Shown here: positions 1 to 8,961 of the stretch, one piece after another | Layout of the letters: each line of letters begins with the position of its first letter | Position numbering within the stretch: the stretch's first letter is position 1 | Origin: Sulfurimonas sp. | Lineage (GTDB): Bacteria; Campylobacterota; Campylobacteria; Campylobacterales; Sulfurimonadaceae | DNA: 64,000 bases | Assembly (NCBI RefSeq): GCF_028694605.1 | Contig: NZ_JAQVKP010000002.1 | Coordinates: forward strand, 1-64,000 | Direction: 5' to 3' | Translations under genes and position numbers: made by a program | Notes under the pieces: model-generated | Told to the model about the DNA's origin: nothing | The model's database searches: none | The model's input: only the letters and a program-made list of their open reading frames with translations

Positions 1-101
1 CATAAAAAAGCACCTTGTATTGGTCTGTTGTCGTAAACAAATTATACTTTAAAGTGCCTATTTATGGGCTTTATTTATGCTTTTGAATGTAGGAAATTTA
101 G

Positions 102-305
102 GATTTTCTATGTGCGAAAGTTGAGTATTTAGTAAATAGAAATGCAACTTTGACAAAACCTCTTAAAGATGTATCTTATTTTAAATCATACTTTATAGAT
201 TTTGGTGCCTTATGTTGGAAAAATGGACTTGAGTTGAGCGGTGAGGGACTTTACCTTAAAGCAAAAGAGAATAAAACTATACAAAATTGCCAGAATGTGG
301 CGTAA
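102..305 (+). pseudogene. DUF2442-like gene remnant
   Basis: An open frame without a convincing start codon runs from an in-frame TAG at 99-101 to TAA at 303-305. Its product contains KPLKDVSYFKSYFID, then GALCWKNGLELSGEGLY, which matches the usual C-terminal half of DUF2442 proteins (a PLKD..YF.. stretch followed by a W.NG motif). The N-terminal half is missing or shifted into other frames, where only short stretches starting at ATG 64 and ATG 79 remain. I therefore read it as an eroded gene. A TTG at 150 could in principle start a 51-residue product. Its stop lies just upstream of fabG. Family assignment is from motif memory only. Confidence 0.5.
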
Positions 306-319
306 TGGAGAAGAAAACA

Positions 320-1066
320 GTGAAATTTAGCGGAAAAAATGTTTTAGTAACGGGTTCAAGCAGAGGAATAGGTGCGGAAATCGCAAAGGTTTTGGCAAGT
401 TACGGTTTAAAAGTTTGGATTAACTACAGAAGCGGTGCGGCAGAAGCGGATGCCATCAAAGATGCTATTGAGGCATCAGGCGGAAGTGCAGCGGTTATCG
501 GTTTTGATGTTAGCAATGAAGATGCGTTTGTGGATGCCATAAAAACTATAATCGATTGTGACGGAGAGTTAAGCTACCTCGTAAACAATGCAGGTATTAC
601 AAACGACAAACTGGCTCTTCGCATGAAGAGTGAGGATTTTATGTCGGTAATCAACGCAAATCTTCTATCGTGTTTTGTGGGATGCCGTGAAGCAATGAAA
701 GTGATGAGAAAGAAAAAATTCGGCTCAGTAGTAAACATCGCTTCAATCGTAGGAGAGACAGGAAATGCAGGGCAAACAAACTATTCTGCAAGTAAGGGTG
801 GAGTTATAGCCATGACAAAGAGTTTTGCGCTTGAAGCAGCATCCAGCGGTATCCGCTACAACACTATCACTCCGGGCTTTATAGCAACAGAGATGACGGA
901 TGTTTTAAGCGATGAGATAAAAAACAGCTTTACTTCAAAAATCCCGATGGGTCGTTTTGGAAACCCTGCCGAAGTAGCAGAGGCAACCGCATTTTTACTC
1001 TCAGACCACTCAAGCTATATAACAGGTGAGACGCTAAAAGTAAACGGTGGAATGAATATGGCGTAA
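320..1066 (+). CDS. fabG: 3-oxoacyl-ACP reductase FabG
   Basis: An NADPH-dependent short-chain dehydrogenase that reduces 3-oxoacyl-ACP in fatty acid elongation. From the GTG at 320 the product is 248 residues, the usual FabG length. It has the TGSSRGIG nucleotide-binding loop near residues 11-18, NNAG further on, and the catalytic triad Ser142, Tyr155, Lys159 (YSASK). The C-terminus VNGGMNMA is typical of FabG. The frame is open from a TTG at 287 and has an ATG at 305, but GGAG at 307-310 sits nine bases before GTG 320, and the product then begins MKFSGKNVLVTG as FabG proteins usually do, so I prefer 320. acpP, fabF and accA follow 2 kb downstream, which fits fatty acid synthesis. Confidence 0.9.
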   Translation: MKFSGKNVLVTGSSRGIGAEIAKVLASYGLKVWINYRSGAAEADAIKDAIEASGGSAAVIGFDVSNEDAFVDAIKTIIDCDGELSYLVNNAGITNDKLALRMKSEDFMSVINANLLSCFVGCREAMKVMRKKKFGSVVNIASIVGETGNAGQTNYSASKGGVIAMTKSFALEAASSGIRYNTITPGFIATEMTDVLSDEIKNSFTSKIPMGRFGNPAEVAEATAFLLSDHSSYITGETLKVNGGMNMA

Positions 1067-1072
1067 CATAAA

Positions 1073-1570
1073 ATGAACATAGCAGTTTCGGCTTGTCTCT
1101 TAGGTCAAAAGGTTAGATATGACGGTGGGCATAAACACGATAGATTTATAACCGATGAGTTGGGTCGTTATGCTACATTTATTCCTTTTTGCCCTGAAGC
1201 CACTGCATTTGGTACGCCTCGTTCTTCAATTAGACTTGCTCTTAGAGATGATAATGTTTTTGTGCTATCAAACGAAGATAATTCCGATTTAACGCGGCAG
1301 CTTTTAGATAAGGTGTATGAAGAGATGCATAAAATTGCGGGAGTAAATCTAAGCGGTATCACCTTTAAGTCAAAATCGCCGAGTTGCGCTCTTGGCAGTG
1401 CAAAAATCTACTTTCTGCTTCAAGCAAAAGATGAAAAGCTTTGTAGAGTCTTGGGCAATATTGTTGCAAATCACGAAAAGTTGAGTTTTGATGAGCTTTT
1501 TAAAAACTATGAGTATAACTTTAAAGTTGCAATATCCAAAAGATTTGGCTCTTCGCCAATCAATCTATAG
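1073..1570 (+). CDS. DUF523 domain protein (YbbK-like)
   Basis: A 165-residue protein of the DUF523 family. Visible family marks are the start NIAVSACLLGQKVRYDGGHK, the FCPE stretch with TPRSSIRL, and SPSCALG in the C-terminal half. The conserved cysteines (ACLLG, FCPE, SCALG) could hold a metal or a cluster, but no activity is established for the family and I propose none. It begins six bases after the fabG stop and is followed six bases later by a photolyase gene. DUF523, alone or fused to DUF1722, is often found next to photolyase genes, so a link to light or UV damage is a reasonable inference. Confidence 0.75.
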   Translation: MNIAVSACLLGQKVRYDGGHKHDRFITDELGRYATFIPFCPEATAFGTPRSSIRLALRDDNVFVLSNEDNSDLTRQLLDKVYEEMHKIAGVNLSGITFKSKSPSCALGSAKIYFLLQAKDEKLCRVLGNIVANHEKLSFDELFKNYEYNFKVAISKRFGSSPINL

Positions 1571-1576
1571 CTTCAA

Positions 1577-2920
1577 ATGAAACGCATTCTCTGGTTTAGA
1601 AGAGACTTAAGGGTTGATGACAATCCCCTTCTATCTTTTGGCGGGGAAGTTCTGCCTATCTTTGTCTTTGATGAAAATATCCTAAAAGAGCTGCCGAAAA
1701 ATGACAAAAGAGTGAGTTTTATCTTTTATCATGTAGTAAAACTCAAAGCCGATTTGCAAAAAATTGGGCTGAACCTTAAGATTTTTTACGGCAAACCTGA
1801 TGAGATTTTTGCGCAGTTTAATGGTTTTGACGAGGTTGTGGCATCGGGAGATTATGACTCTTACGCAAAAGAGAGAGACACTAAAATCTCCCACATGCTG
1901 CACTTTCGCTATCTTGGCGACACCTACATTTTTAAACCAAAAGAGGTTTTAAAAGATGATGATACGCCATATCTGGTATTTACCCCGTTTTACAAAAAAG
2001 CAAGAGCCGCTCTTAAAGATAAAAACATCGAGAAGGTAAAAATTGCAGAGCATGTTTTGGCTAAAGCGGATTATGAAGGGATTCAAAAAAGAGATAAAAT
2101 CCTCCTGCTTGAGATTGAGAGTTTAGGATTTATAAAGCAAAATATTGAGATAGTAAACCCACATGTAAAGTTGGAGAGTTTCTTAAAAAAGATAGATGTT
2201 TATCAAGAGATGCGGGATTATTTATCCTCTGATGCCACTTCGGATTTAAGCGTTGATATGCGTTTTGGAACTATCTCCATAAGAGAGGTTTTAAGAGCTG
2301 CAAGAGACTGCGGGGATGTTTCAGAGCCTTTTATCAGGCAGCTGATATTTAGAGATTTTTACGCCTATCTTCTTTTCCATATCCCAACTTTAGAGACGCA
2401 AAACTATAAATATAACTTTAAGGGCATAGATGATGAGGAAAAATTCAAAATCTTTTGTGAAGCCAAAATAGGCGTGCCAATCATTGATGCAGGCGTAAGA
2501 GAGCTTTTAAAGACGGGCAAAATGCACAACCGAGTTCGTATGATAGTTGCCTCTTTTTTTACAAAAGATTTGCTTCTTCCGTGGCAGTGGGGAGAGCGTT
2601 TTTTTGCTTCGCATCTGCTTGATTTTGACATGGCGAGCAACGTTTTATCATGGCAATGGAGTGCAGGAACAGGAGTTGATCCACAGCCATATTTTAGGGT
2701 TTTCAACCCATACTTGCAGAGTAAAAAATTTGACAAAGATGCTCTTTACATCAAAAAATGGCTCCCTGAAATAGCGTACATTGAGCCTAAATTTATACAT
2801 GACGAAACATATCTTTTAAATAGCACGCTCCCAAACTACCCAAAACCTATAGTCGTACATAAAGAAGCGGCAAAAAAAGCGGTTGAATTTTTTAAAATAA
2901 AGCAACACAAGCCGCTATAA
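1577..2920 (+). CDS. phrB: deoxyribodipyrimidine photolyase
   Basis: A flavoprotein of 447 residues that repairs UV-induced pyrimidine dimers using blue light. The N-terminal alpha/beta domain starts with the family signature ILWFRRDLRVDDNPLL. The C-terminal FAD-binding domain carries HNRVRMIVASF, LLPWQWGERFF and the stretch WQWSAGTGVDPQPYFRVFNP, all typical of class I cyclobutane photolyases. The length is normal (about 430-480). It starts six bases after the DUF523 gene, so the two are probably co-transcribed. A cryptochrome-type relative cannot be excluded from motifs alone, but the conserved tryptophan-rich FAD pocket favours a working photolyase. Confidence 0.9.
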   Translation: MKRILWFRRDLRVDDNPLLSFGGEVLPIFVFDENILKELPKNDKRVSFIFYHVVKLKADLQKIGLNLKIFYGKPDEIFAQFNGFDEVVASGDYDSYAKERDTKISHMLHFRYLGDTYIFKPKEVLKDDDTPYLVFTPFYKKARAALKDKNIEKVKIAEHVLAKADYEGIQKRDKILLLEIESLGFIKQNIEIVNPHVKLESFLKKIDVYQEMRDYLSSDATSDLSVDMRFGTISIREVLRAARDCGDVSEPFIRQLIFRDFYAYLLFHIPTLETQNYKYNFKGIDDEEKFKIFCEAKIGVPIIDAGVRELLKTGKMHNRVRMIVASFFTKDLLLPWQWGERFFASHLLDFDMASNVLSWQWSAGTGVDPQPYFRVFNPYLQSKKFDKDALYIKKWLPEIAYIEPKFIHDETYLLNSTLPNYPKPIVVHKEAAKKAVEFFKIKQHKPL

Positions 2921-2947
2921 AAAAAGATTGCTTCAAGGTAAATATGC

Positions 2948-2953
2948 TACAAT
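2948..2953 (+). promoter_or_regulatory. putative -10 element before acpP
   Basis: TACAAT preceded by TATGC lies about 35 bases upstream of the acpP start, in the only gap between the photolyase gene and acpP. There is no clear -35, as is common in Campylobacterota. The acpP start has a good Shine-Dalgarno site, AGGAG, shortly before ATG 2987. Confidence 0.4.
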
Positions 2954-2986
2954 TCCAAGATTTTACACATAAACATAGGAGCTAGA

Positions 2987-3214
2987 ATGGCACTTTTAGA
3001 CGATATTAAAGCGGTAGTAGTTGAGCAATTAAGCGTAAGCGCTGATGAAGTAAAAGAGGACTCAAAATTTGTTGAGGATTTAGGTGCTGATAGCCTTGAT
3101 GTTGTTGAATTGGTAATGGCGCTTGAAGAGAAATTCGATATCGAAATTCCTGATGATGAGGCTGAGAAAATTAGAACAGTTCAAGATGTAGTAAACTATA
3201 TCGAAAGCAAGTAA
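2987..3214 (+). CDS. acpP: acyl carrier protein
   Basis: The small acidic carrier of growing acyl chains in type II fatty acid synthesis. The product has 75 residues, the usual size. The phosphopantetheine attachment site is Ser36 in [17 protein letters not shown], the canonical ACP motif. AGGAG shortly before the ATG gives a strong ribosome site, as expected for a highly expressed gene. fabF follows 107 bases downstream, separated by a hairpin with a T-rich tail (3227-3260) that could let acpP be expressed more highly than fabF and accA. Confidence 0.98.
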   Translation: MALLDDIKAVVVEQLSVSADEVKEDSKFVEDLGADSLDVVELVMALEEKFDIEIPDDEAEKIRTVQDVVNYIESK

Positions 3215-3226
3215 TTATTTACAATT

Positions 3227-3260
3227 CTACTGAGGATTCCTCAGTAGCAAATATTTTTTA
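3227..3260 (+). terminator. intrinsic terminator or attenuator between acpP and fabF
   Basis: Perfect nine-base arms CTACTGAGG (3227-3235) and CCTCAGTAG (3239-3247) enclose a three-base loop. A T-rich stretch with six consecutive Ts follows at 3251-3260. This has the form of a Rho-independent terminator. Since fabF and accA lie downstream in the same direction, it may act as a partial terminator. Confidence 0.75.
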
Positions 3261-3321
3261 GCGGTCAGTTTTTCTGGCTTTTCAAAAGTATTTCACTATT
3301 TTAAAGTTAACGGAGATTTGT

Positions 3322-4539
3322 ATGAGAAGAGTTGTAGTTACCGGACTTGGCATGATTAATGCGGTTGGAAATGATAAAGAGAGTTCTTTTAAGGCTATTT
3401 GTGACGGTGAATGTGGCATCGACACAATTACTCTTTTTGACCCAGAAAATTACAGCGTAAAGATTGCAGGCGAGGTAAAGAACTTTGATCCTGAGACTGT
3501 TATGGATGCAAAAGAGGTAAAAAAAGCAGACAGATTTATCCATCTTGGACTCAAAGCGGCGCAAGAAGCGATGGCAGAGGCAAATCTGCCTGAAGGTACG
3601 GATATGGAGAGATTTGGTATAAGTGCGGGTTCTGGTATCGGCGGTCTTCCTTCTATCGAGAAAAACTCTATCATTATCGAGATAAAAGGACCAAGACGCA
3701 TAAGTCCGTTTTTTATCCCGGGTGCGCTTGTAAATATGCTTGGCGGTTTTGTCTCTATTGAGCATGGGACAAAGGGTCCAAATCTCTCAAGCGTTACGGC
3801 ATGTGCTGCAGGTACTCACGCTATCAGCGAAGCAGTCAAGACGATTATGTGTGGCGGTGCAGACAAGATGTTGGTTGTTTCAGCAGAGTGTGCAATTACC
3901 GGTGCAGGTGTCGGCGGGTTTGCATCTATGAAAGCACTCTCAACAAGAAATGAAGAGCCAAAAAAAGCATCACGTCCATTTGATGCAGACCGTGACGGGT
4001 TTGTTATGGGAGAGGGCGCTGCTGCTTTAGTTCTTGAGGTATATGAAGATGCGGTTGCAAGAGGTGCACACATTTACGGCGAAATTATAGGGTTTGGAGA
4101 GAGCGGCGATGCAAACCACATCACAACTCCTAGCCTTGACGGTCCTGCACGTGCGATGAAAGCGGCATACGCAATGGCAGGCAAGCCAAAACTTGACTAT
4201 GTCAATGCACACGGTACAAGTACGCCTATCAACGATAAAAACGAGACGGCGGCAGTTAAAGAGCTTCTTGGCGGTAAAGAAAACTGTCCTCCGATGAGTT
4301 CTATCAAAGGGCAAATCGGTCACTGCTTGGGTGCGGCGGGCGGCATAGAAGCAGTTGTTTGTTTGATGGCGATGCGCGATGGAATTATCCCTCCGACAAT
4401 CAACCACGAAACACCTGATGAAAATTGTGATTTAGATATTGTTCCTAATGTTGCAAGAAGAGCTGAACTGATAACTGTTATGAGTAATTCATTTGGTTTT
4501 GGCGGAACAAACGGCGTTTTAATCTTTAGAAAAATCTAA
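3322..4539 (+). CDS. fabF: beta-ketoacyl-ACP synthase II
   Basis: This condensing enzyme elongates acyl-ACP with malonyl-ACP. The 405-residue product has the thiolase-like fold. Its catalytic Cys161 lies in TACAAG, and two histidines follow in NAHGTSTP and [11 protein letters not shown]. The C-terminal [10 protein letters not shown] loop is also present. Length and N-terminus ([15 protein letters not shown]) are standard for FabF. The start ATG is preceded by CGGAG. It sits between acpP and accA, with only ten bases between its stop and the accA start, so fabF and accA are very likely co-transcribed and co-translated. Confidence 0.97.
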   Translation: MRRVVVTGLGMINAVGNDKESSFKAICDGECGIDTITLFDPENYSVKIAGEVKNFDPETVMDAKEVKKADRFIHLGLKAAQEAMAEANLPEGTDMERFGISAGSGIGGLPSIEKNSIIIEIKGPRRISPFFIPGALVNMLGGFVSIEHGTKGPNLSSVTACAAGTHAISEAVKTIMCGGADKMLVVSAECAITGAGVGGFASMKALSTRNEEPKKASRPFDADRDGFVMGEGAAALVLEVYEDAVARGAHIYGEIIGFGESGDANHITTPSLDGPARAMKAAYAMAGKPKLDYVNAHGTSTPINDKNETAAVKELLGGKENCPPMSSIKGQIGHCLGAAGGIEAVVCLMAMRDGIIPPTINHETPDENCDLDIVPNVARRAELITVMSNSFGFGGTNGVLIFRKI

Positions 4540-4549
4540 GGAGTCTATT

Positions 4550-5485
4550 TTGGCAACATATTTAGATTTTGAGAGCAGTATAAAAACGATTCAAGAAGAT
4601 ATTATATCTGCTCAAGTGCGTCATGATGAGGGGCTTGTTGTCTCTCTTAAGGCAAATTTAGACAAAGAAGTTTCAAAAATTTTCAGCAACCTCTCTCCAT
4701 TCCAGCAGCTTCAGTTGGCGCGCCATGTGGATAGACCGTATGCACTTGATTATATCAATCTTTTGATGCGTGACAAGTATGAGATTCATGGGGATAGACA
4801 CTTTCGTGAAGATTCGGCTATTATCTGCTACTTGGGCTATATAGGCGATGAAAAGGTTGTCGTTATCGGTGAGCAAAAAGGGCGTGGAACCAAAAACAAG
4901 ATAAAGAGAAATTTTGGTATGCCTCATCCGGAAGGCTATAGAAAAGCTCTCCGTGCCGCAAAGCTTGCAGAAAAGTTCAATCTTCCTTTGTTGATGCTGA
5001 TTGACACTCCGGGTGCTTATCCGGGGATTGGCGCCGAGGAGAGGAATCAGAGTGAGGCGATTGCGAGAAATCTTTTAGAGCTCTCCGTGCTCAATACGCC
5101 GAGTGTCTCTGTTGTTATAGGCGAGGGCGGAAGCGGTGGTGCTTTGGCTATCGGTGTTGCAGACAGACTTGCGATGATGCGCTACTCTGTTTTTAGTGTT
5201 ATCTCGCCTGAAGGGTGTTCTGCTATTTTATGGAATAATCCTGCAAAGGTAGAAGCCGCTACTAATGCTATGAAAATTACAAGTAGTGATTTAAAAGAGC
5301 TTGGCTTGATTGATGCAATCATTAATGAGCCTTTAATCGGTGCGCATAGAGATAGAGATGCTGCTGCCGATGCGATAAAAGAGTATTTCTTGGGTGAAAT
5401 CGCAAATCTGCGTATGCTTTCTAATGAAGAGCGTATGCAGCAGCGATATAAAAAACTCACGGGCATAGGCGCATTTAGCGAGTAG
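4550..5485 (+). CDS. accA: acetyl-CoA carboxylase carboxyltransferase subunit alpha
   Basis: With AccD this subunit transfers the carboxyl group from biotin to acetyl-CoA, giving malonyl-CoA for fatty acid synthesis. The 311-residue product has the carboxyltransferase motifs [64 protein letters not shown] and [15 protein letters not shown]. The start is TTG at 4550, supported by AAGGAG at 4538-4543, part of which overlaps the fabF stop. The gene ends inside a bidirectional terminator-like palindrome shared with the convergent exonuclease gene. Confidence 0.97.
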   Translation: MATYLDFESSIKTIQEDIISAQVRHDEGLVVSLKANLDKEVSKIFSNLSPFQQLQLARHVDRPYALDYINLLMRDKYEIHGDRHFREDSAIICYLGYIGDEKVVVIGEQKGRGTKNKIKRNFGMPHPEGYRKALRAAKLAEKFNLPLLMLIDTPGAYPGIGAEERNQSEAIARNLLELSVLNTPSVSVVIGEGGSGGALAIGVADRLAMMRYSVFSVISPEGCSAILWNNPAKVEAATNAMKITSSDLKELGLIDAIINEPLIGAHRDRDAAADAIKEYFLGEIANLRMLSNEERMQQRYKKLTGIGAFSE

Positions 5486-5510
5486 AGTTTTTTTTAAAAA
5501 AAAGCTACTC
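5480..5510. terminator. bidirectional terminator between accA and the exonuclease gene
   Basis: GAGTAG followed by a run of eight Ts, then eight As and GCTACTC, forms a nearly perfect palindrome. It contains both stop codons: TAG at 5483-5485 on the plus strand and TAG at 5507-5505 on the minus strand. Read from either side it gives a stem ending in a T run, so it can terminate both convergent operons. Confidence 0.7.
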
Positions 5511-6308
5511 TTGCTCTTCTTCCACAAATAAAAAGGGGTCAAATTTTGGTCTCTTTAACCTCTCCGCTTTTTTTACAAATGATATAAGTTCTTCCGTTGT
5601 CTTTATTTCGCTGCTTAGGCGGCTAAGTGATATCTTGAAGAGTTCATACGTCGTCATAACATCGCTCATTGCACGGTGGTGTGTTGCTTCTGGGTGTAAA
5701 TCAAGAAGTTTATTGAGGTAGGAGAGGGCATATCTGTAAGATTCGATTGTTCTCTCCGCTAAAGAGATAGAGCAGAGTGAGCGGTTGAGGAGCGGCGGAA
5801 GTCCTATTTTTTGAAGACTTTGTGAGATGAATTTGTAGTCAAATTTGACATCATGAGCTACAAAAACAGCGTCGCCTAAAAAAAGTTTAAAATCATAAAG
5901 AACTTTTTTTAGCGGCGGTGCATCTTTTGTATCTTCGATATTAATGCCTGTAATTTGTGTGATATGCTCATTGATTTCATCGCATTTTACAAAGGAGTCA
6001 AAGCTGTCAATAATTTGAGCATTTTTTATCTTGAGTGCCGCAATCTCTATGATTTGGTGTTTCTCTATCTTAGAACCGTTTGTCTCAATGTCAACGATGC
6101 AAAAAGTCTCATCTTCTATTTTTGTGAATTTTGTGGAGAAGTAATAGTTGCTAAAATGCTTGACGATATTAAGTCCTTGCGAATGCCAAAGTTCCAGATA
6201 GTAGTCAAGATCGTTTTTTAGTTTTAAAGAGAGGGCATTTGCTCCTATACCGTTTGTCGAGAGGAGATGGAGCGTCTTATCGTCAAGCTCAAAACTATTT
6301 TTTAGCAT
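5505..6308 (-). CDS. DnaQ-family 3'-5' exonuclease
   Basis: A 267-residue protein of the DEDD exonuclease superfamily, related to the proofreading epsilon subunit of DNA polymerase III. About 65 residues of unassigned N-terminus precede the domain. The exonuclease motifs are clear: ExoI FCIVDIETNG, ExoII FVAHDVKFDYKFI, and ExoIII HHRAMSDVMTTYELF, whose His makes it the DEDDh type. Whether it is the replicative proofreader or a stand-alone nuclease cannot be decided from sequence alone; proteins of this architecture are usually annotated as 3'-5' exonuclease in Campylobacterota. The start overlaps the end of trpF by 14 bases, so translation is probably coupled. Confidence 0.85.
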   Translation of the reverse strand: MLKNSFELDDKTLHLLSTNGIGANALSLKLKNDLDYYLELWHSQGLNIVKHFSNYYFSTKFTKIEDETFCIVDIETNGSKIEKHQIIEIAALKIKNAQIIDSFDSFVKCDEINEHITQITGINIEDTKDAPPLKKVLYDFKLFLGDAVFVAHDVKFDYKFISQSLQKIGLPPLLNRSLCSISLAERTIESYRYALSYLNKLLDLHPEATHHRAMSDVMTTYELFKISLSRLSSEIKTTEELISFVKKAERLKRPKFDPFLFVEEEQE

Positions 6309-6882
6309 TTATTATGAACTCTTTTACTTTTTCCGAATCTTTTTTGCCATAACACAGCTCCACTCCGCTACTCACATCAACTCCGTAGAAGCCATATTTT
6401 TTGACCAGAGCTACATTTTGTGCATCAAGACCGCCGGCTAGTATGATTTTAGAGCAGTCCACTCCATTGAACCACTCTAGGTTGACCCTTTTTCCGCTTC
6501 CGCCGTAGGATTCGCAGTAGGCATCGACTAGCCTATACTCGTCGCTATATGTTAAAACATCTTGAGGCTCTTTTGCACGAACAACTTTGATATGAGGGAT
6601 AAAAAGATGCTCATAAAGTTTCGGCGCTGCTTCAAAATGAATCTGTGCCAGAGTTGCTCCTGCTTCTTGGCAGTAAGAGTTGATAATCTGTGCATCGGCA
6701 TTGACAAAAAGAGCTACTTTTTCTACAAAAGGCGGAAGTTTTTTGATGATAGCTCTTGCGTCGCTCGGCGAAATATACCTTGGAGATGCTTCATAAAAGA
6801 CAAACCCAAGTGCATCTGCGCCGGCATCTATCGCCATCATAGCATCTTTATATGATGTAATCCCGCAAATCTTACAGCGCAT
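6295..6882 (-). CDS. trpF: phosphoribosylanthranilate isomerase
   Basis: This enzyme catalyses the Amadori rearrangement of N-(5-phosphoribosyl)anthranilate in tryptophan synthesis. The 195-residue (beta/alpha)8 protein begins with the TrpF signature MRCKICGIT, whose Cys is the catalytic base, followed by DAGADALGFVFYEASPRYIS. The catalytic Asp lies in RLVDAYCES, and the C-terminal ILAGGLDAQNV and GVDVSSGVE phosphate-binding loops are intact. The stop of the upstream rpe gene overlaps its start by a single base. It is separate from the other trp genes, none of which are in this window. Confidence 0.95.
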   Translation of the reverse strand: MRCKICGITSYKDAMMAIDAGADALGFVFYEASPRYISPSDARAIIKKLPPFVEKVALFVNADAQIINSYCQEAGATLAQIHFEAAPKLYEHLFIPHIKVVRAKEPQDVLTYSDEYRLVDAYCESYGGSGKRVNLEWFNGVDCSKIILAGGLDAQNVALVKKYGFYGVDVSSGVELCYGKKDSEKVKEFIINAKK

Positions 6883-7523
6883 TAGATTTGTAAACTCTTG
6901 ATGGCTTTTGCTTTATCTGCATGGGAAAATACATAGCTTCCCGCCACCACGATATCTACACCGGCATCTTTGAGCAGATGGATATTTTTGTCGCTTACAC
7001 CGCCATCAACTTCGATAAGACAGTTCGGGTTTAGGGCATCCCTCATTGCGCTTAGTTTTTTGGCTTTTGGTACAACAGTGTCGATAAAACTCTGCCCGCC
7101 AAATCCCGGGTTTACGCTCATAAGCAGCACCATGTCCAAATCTCCAAGCAGATACTCAATAGCCTCAGGCGGGGTATGCGGGTTGAGTACGATAGCAGGT
7201 TTGATGCCCAAAGAGCGGATTTTTTGGATAAGCCTATGCGGATGTTTCTCCTCTTCAATGTGAAAAGAGATATATTCGGGCTTAAGAGGTGCAAAAAGGT
7301 CAACAAAAAAAGTGTTATTTTCAACCATTAGGTGAATATCTAGCGGTTTTGTAGCAACTTTTGCAACACTTGAGACGACAACAGGTCCGATGGTGAGGTT
7401 TGGAACAAAATGACCATCCATGACATCAACATGCACAAAGTCACACCCTGCATCACAAATAGCTTTGACATCATGTGCCAAATTGCCAAAATCGGCAGAT
7501 AAAATACTTGGAGCTACATACAT
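6882..7523 (-). CDS. rpe: ribulose-phosphate 3-epimerase
   Basis: This enzyme interconverts ribulose 5-phosphate and xylulose 5-phosphate in the pentose phosphate and Calvin pathways. The 213-residue TIM-barrel has all family signatures: APSILSADFGNL at the start, HVDVMDGHFVPNLTIGP, HLMVEN, MSVNPGFGGQSF and IEVDGGVSDKN. The length is standard. The ATG is preceded by AAAGG, and a TAAAAT -10 lies about 24 bases upstream. It appears to head the minus-strand operon rpe-trpF-exonuclease. Confidence 0.96.
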   Translation of the reverse strand: MYVAPSILSADFGNLAHDVKAICDAGCDFVHVDVMDGHFVPNLTIGPVVVSSVAKVATKPLDIHLMVENNTFFVDLFAPLKPEYISFHIEEEKHPHRLIQKIRSLGIKPAIVLNPHTPPEAIEYLLGDLDMVLLMSVNPGFGGQSFIDTVVPKAKKLSAMRDALNPNCLIEVDGGVSDKNIHLLKDAGVDIVVAGSYVFSHADKAKAIKSLQI

Positions 7524-7546
7524 ATTTTTCCTTTATAATTGTGCGA

Positions 7547-7552
7547 ATTTTA
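7547..7552 (-). promoter_or_regulatory. putative -10 element of the rpe operon
   Basis: TAAAAT on the minus strand is followed one base later by CGCA. An SD-like AAAGG and the rpe ATG come next. The same -10 plus CGC layout is seen upstream of rpmB, yajC, greA, rho and the gene at 25374. Confidence 0.5.
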
Positions 7553-7566
7553 CACTTTTGTAACTT

Positions 7567-8961
7567 TTATCTTGTTAAGAAGAAGAGAAATTTATCGCCG
7601 TTAAAGGAGAGATCGACTTGCACTCCTTTTCTGTTTGCAACAACCTCCATCAAGCTCTCTATATCTTGGTAAGTTCTAGGAAGGGTGATGTTAACGCTTA
7701 TCGCCTCATCGGCAAGAAGTGTTTTTATCCTTCCTCCTACAATGTTGACAAGCTCTGCCAATGTATCTAAAACAAGTTCCGCATCATCTGTGCTTTCGCC
7801 TATGAGCAGTTCACACGCTTTTTTTGCAATCCCCTCCGGAAAAACCAAAACAATCATTCCGTCCATGTCGCCATAGTAGCCGATGGAGCTGGCAATTTTT
7901 CCTTTTGCATCTTTAATACTCAAGCTATGGATACTTGCAGCCTCTTTCATGGCTTTTGCATTTGTCATCATCTCAAGCGTAACAACAGTTGCATCGATAA
8001 ATTTTGGCAGTTCAGAGACGGTCTCTTTGTTAAGCACTCTTTTGTTTTTGATGTTTGAAGCACTGCTTGCACCAAGTTCCTTAAGAAGCTCTTTGTTTTG
8101 TAAGATGTCATCCATCTGTTCATAAAAAAGGATTCCTGCGTCTTCCATCGTCTCTTTAAATACAAGAGGAGTTTTGTCAAATTTCATTCCGACAAAGCAG
8201 ATTGTTGCATTGTATTCAGCCCCGGAACTCGCAAGTTTTGAGAAAAAGTTGAGTGCATGTATGTTCATACTGATAACTTTATAAGCATCAAAGATGAAAA
8301 GTCGAAAGCCGACGTTGAGTGAATTGTTATGGTACTCTATATTGAAATTTTCACCTATATCTGCATCTAAAAAAGAGGTGATGGTATAGATGATGGCATT
8401 TCCGGTAACACGTGCAGCAACCTTTTGACCCATTTGTCCTAAAAAAGTTGAGTCAATGATATAGTCGTAAGCATTTTTGTTGGCTGCTTTGGCGGTAAAC
8501 TCCTCAAAAGATTGTGCAACTACAGGATTATGCCCGCCATCATGCAGTTCTATCGCCATAGCAGAGCGCTGCGATTTGTCACCGCTGTATAGCAGGATGT
8601 TTTTCCCCAAATTTTTAAAGCTTGGTGAAAAAAGATGGGCGATTTCAAGAGTTTTAAAGAGTGAAAAATTCAGTTCATCATGAAAAAACTTCTTTATCGC
8701 TTCATATTTTTTGCGGTCATAATCGCAAAATCCTACAACAGCTTGGTTTTTTTTGCGAATCTTGGCAAAGAGCTTCACAAAGATATCCAAGCCGTTACGA
8801 TTAAAAAAAACCACTTTTTTGAGCGAAACCAAAATCATATCCGATTTGATATGCGTTGCGGCTTCTATATCTTCAAGGCTCATAAAAGCGTTAGAGCTGT
8901 TTCCGTCTAAAAACCCCTGAGGCGAAAAAACAGCGATACCATCTTTGACTACGGCTTTCAT
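7567..8961 (-). CDS. STAS / receiver-like / CheX-type protein
   Basis: A 464-residue signalling protein. Residues 1 to about 95 resemble a STAS domain (DMILVSLKKVVFFNRNGLDIFVKL). The next block (about 115-235) has the pattern of a degenerate receiver domain: a hydrophobic strand NILLYSG, then YDYIIDSTFLGQ at the place of the phospho-acceptor loop. The C-terminal 160 residues look like CheX/CheC: GYYGDMDGMIVLVFPEGIA, then LDTLAELVNIVGGRIK, whose ExxN (E-L-V-N) matches the CheX phosphatase motif. CheX proteins dephosphorylate CheY-P, so a role in chemotaxis adaptation is plausible, but the fused domains are unusual. The start overlaps the stop of the HDOD gene by four bases (ATGA), implying coupled translation. 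Confidence 0.65.
   Translation of the reverse strand: MKAVVKDGIAVFSPQGFLDGNSSNAFMSLEDIEAATHIKSDMILVSLKKVVFFNRNGLDIFVKLFAKIRKKNQAVVGFCDYDRKKYEAIKKFFHDELNFSLFKTLEIAHLFSPSFKNLGKNILLYSGDKSQRSAMAIELHDGGHNPVVAQSFEEFTAKAANKNAYDYIIDSTFLGQMGQKVAARVTGNAIIYTITSFLDADIGENFNIEYHNNSLNVGFRLFIFDAYKVISMNIHALNFFSKLASSGAEYNATICFVGMKFDKTPLVFKETMEDAGILFYEQMDDILQNKELLKELGASSASNIKNKRVLNKETVSELPKFIDATVVTLEMMTNAKAMKEAASIHSLSIKDAKGKIASSIGYYGDMDGMIVLVFPEGIAKKACELLIGESTDDAELVLDTLAELVNIVGGRIKTLLADEAISVNITLPRTYQDIESLMEVVANRKGVQVDLSFNGDKFLFFLTR

Noticed and set aside
3307-4407. Minus-strand frames of 126-152 codons opposite fabF
   Set aside because: They are antisense to a certain gene, Cys- and Arg-rich without family resemblance.
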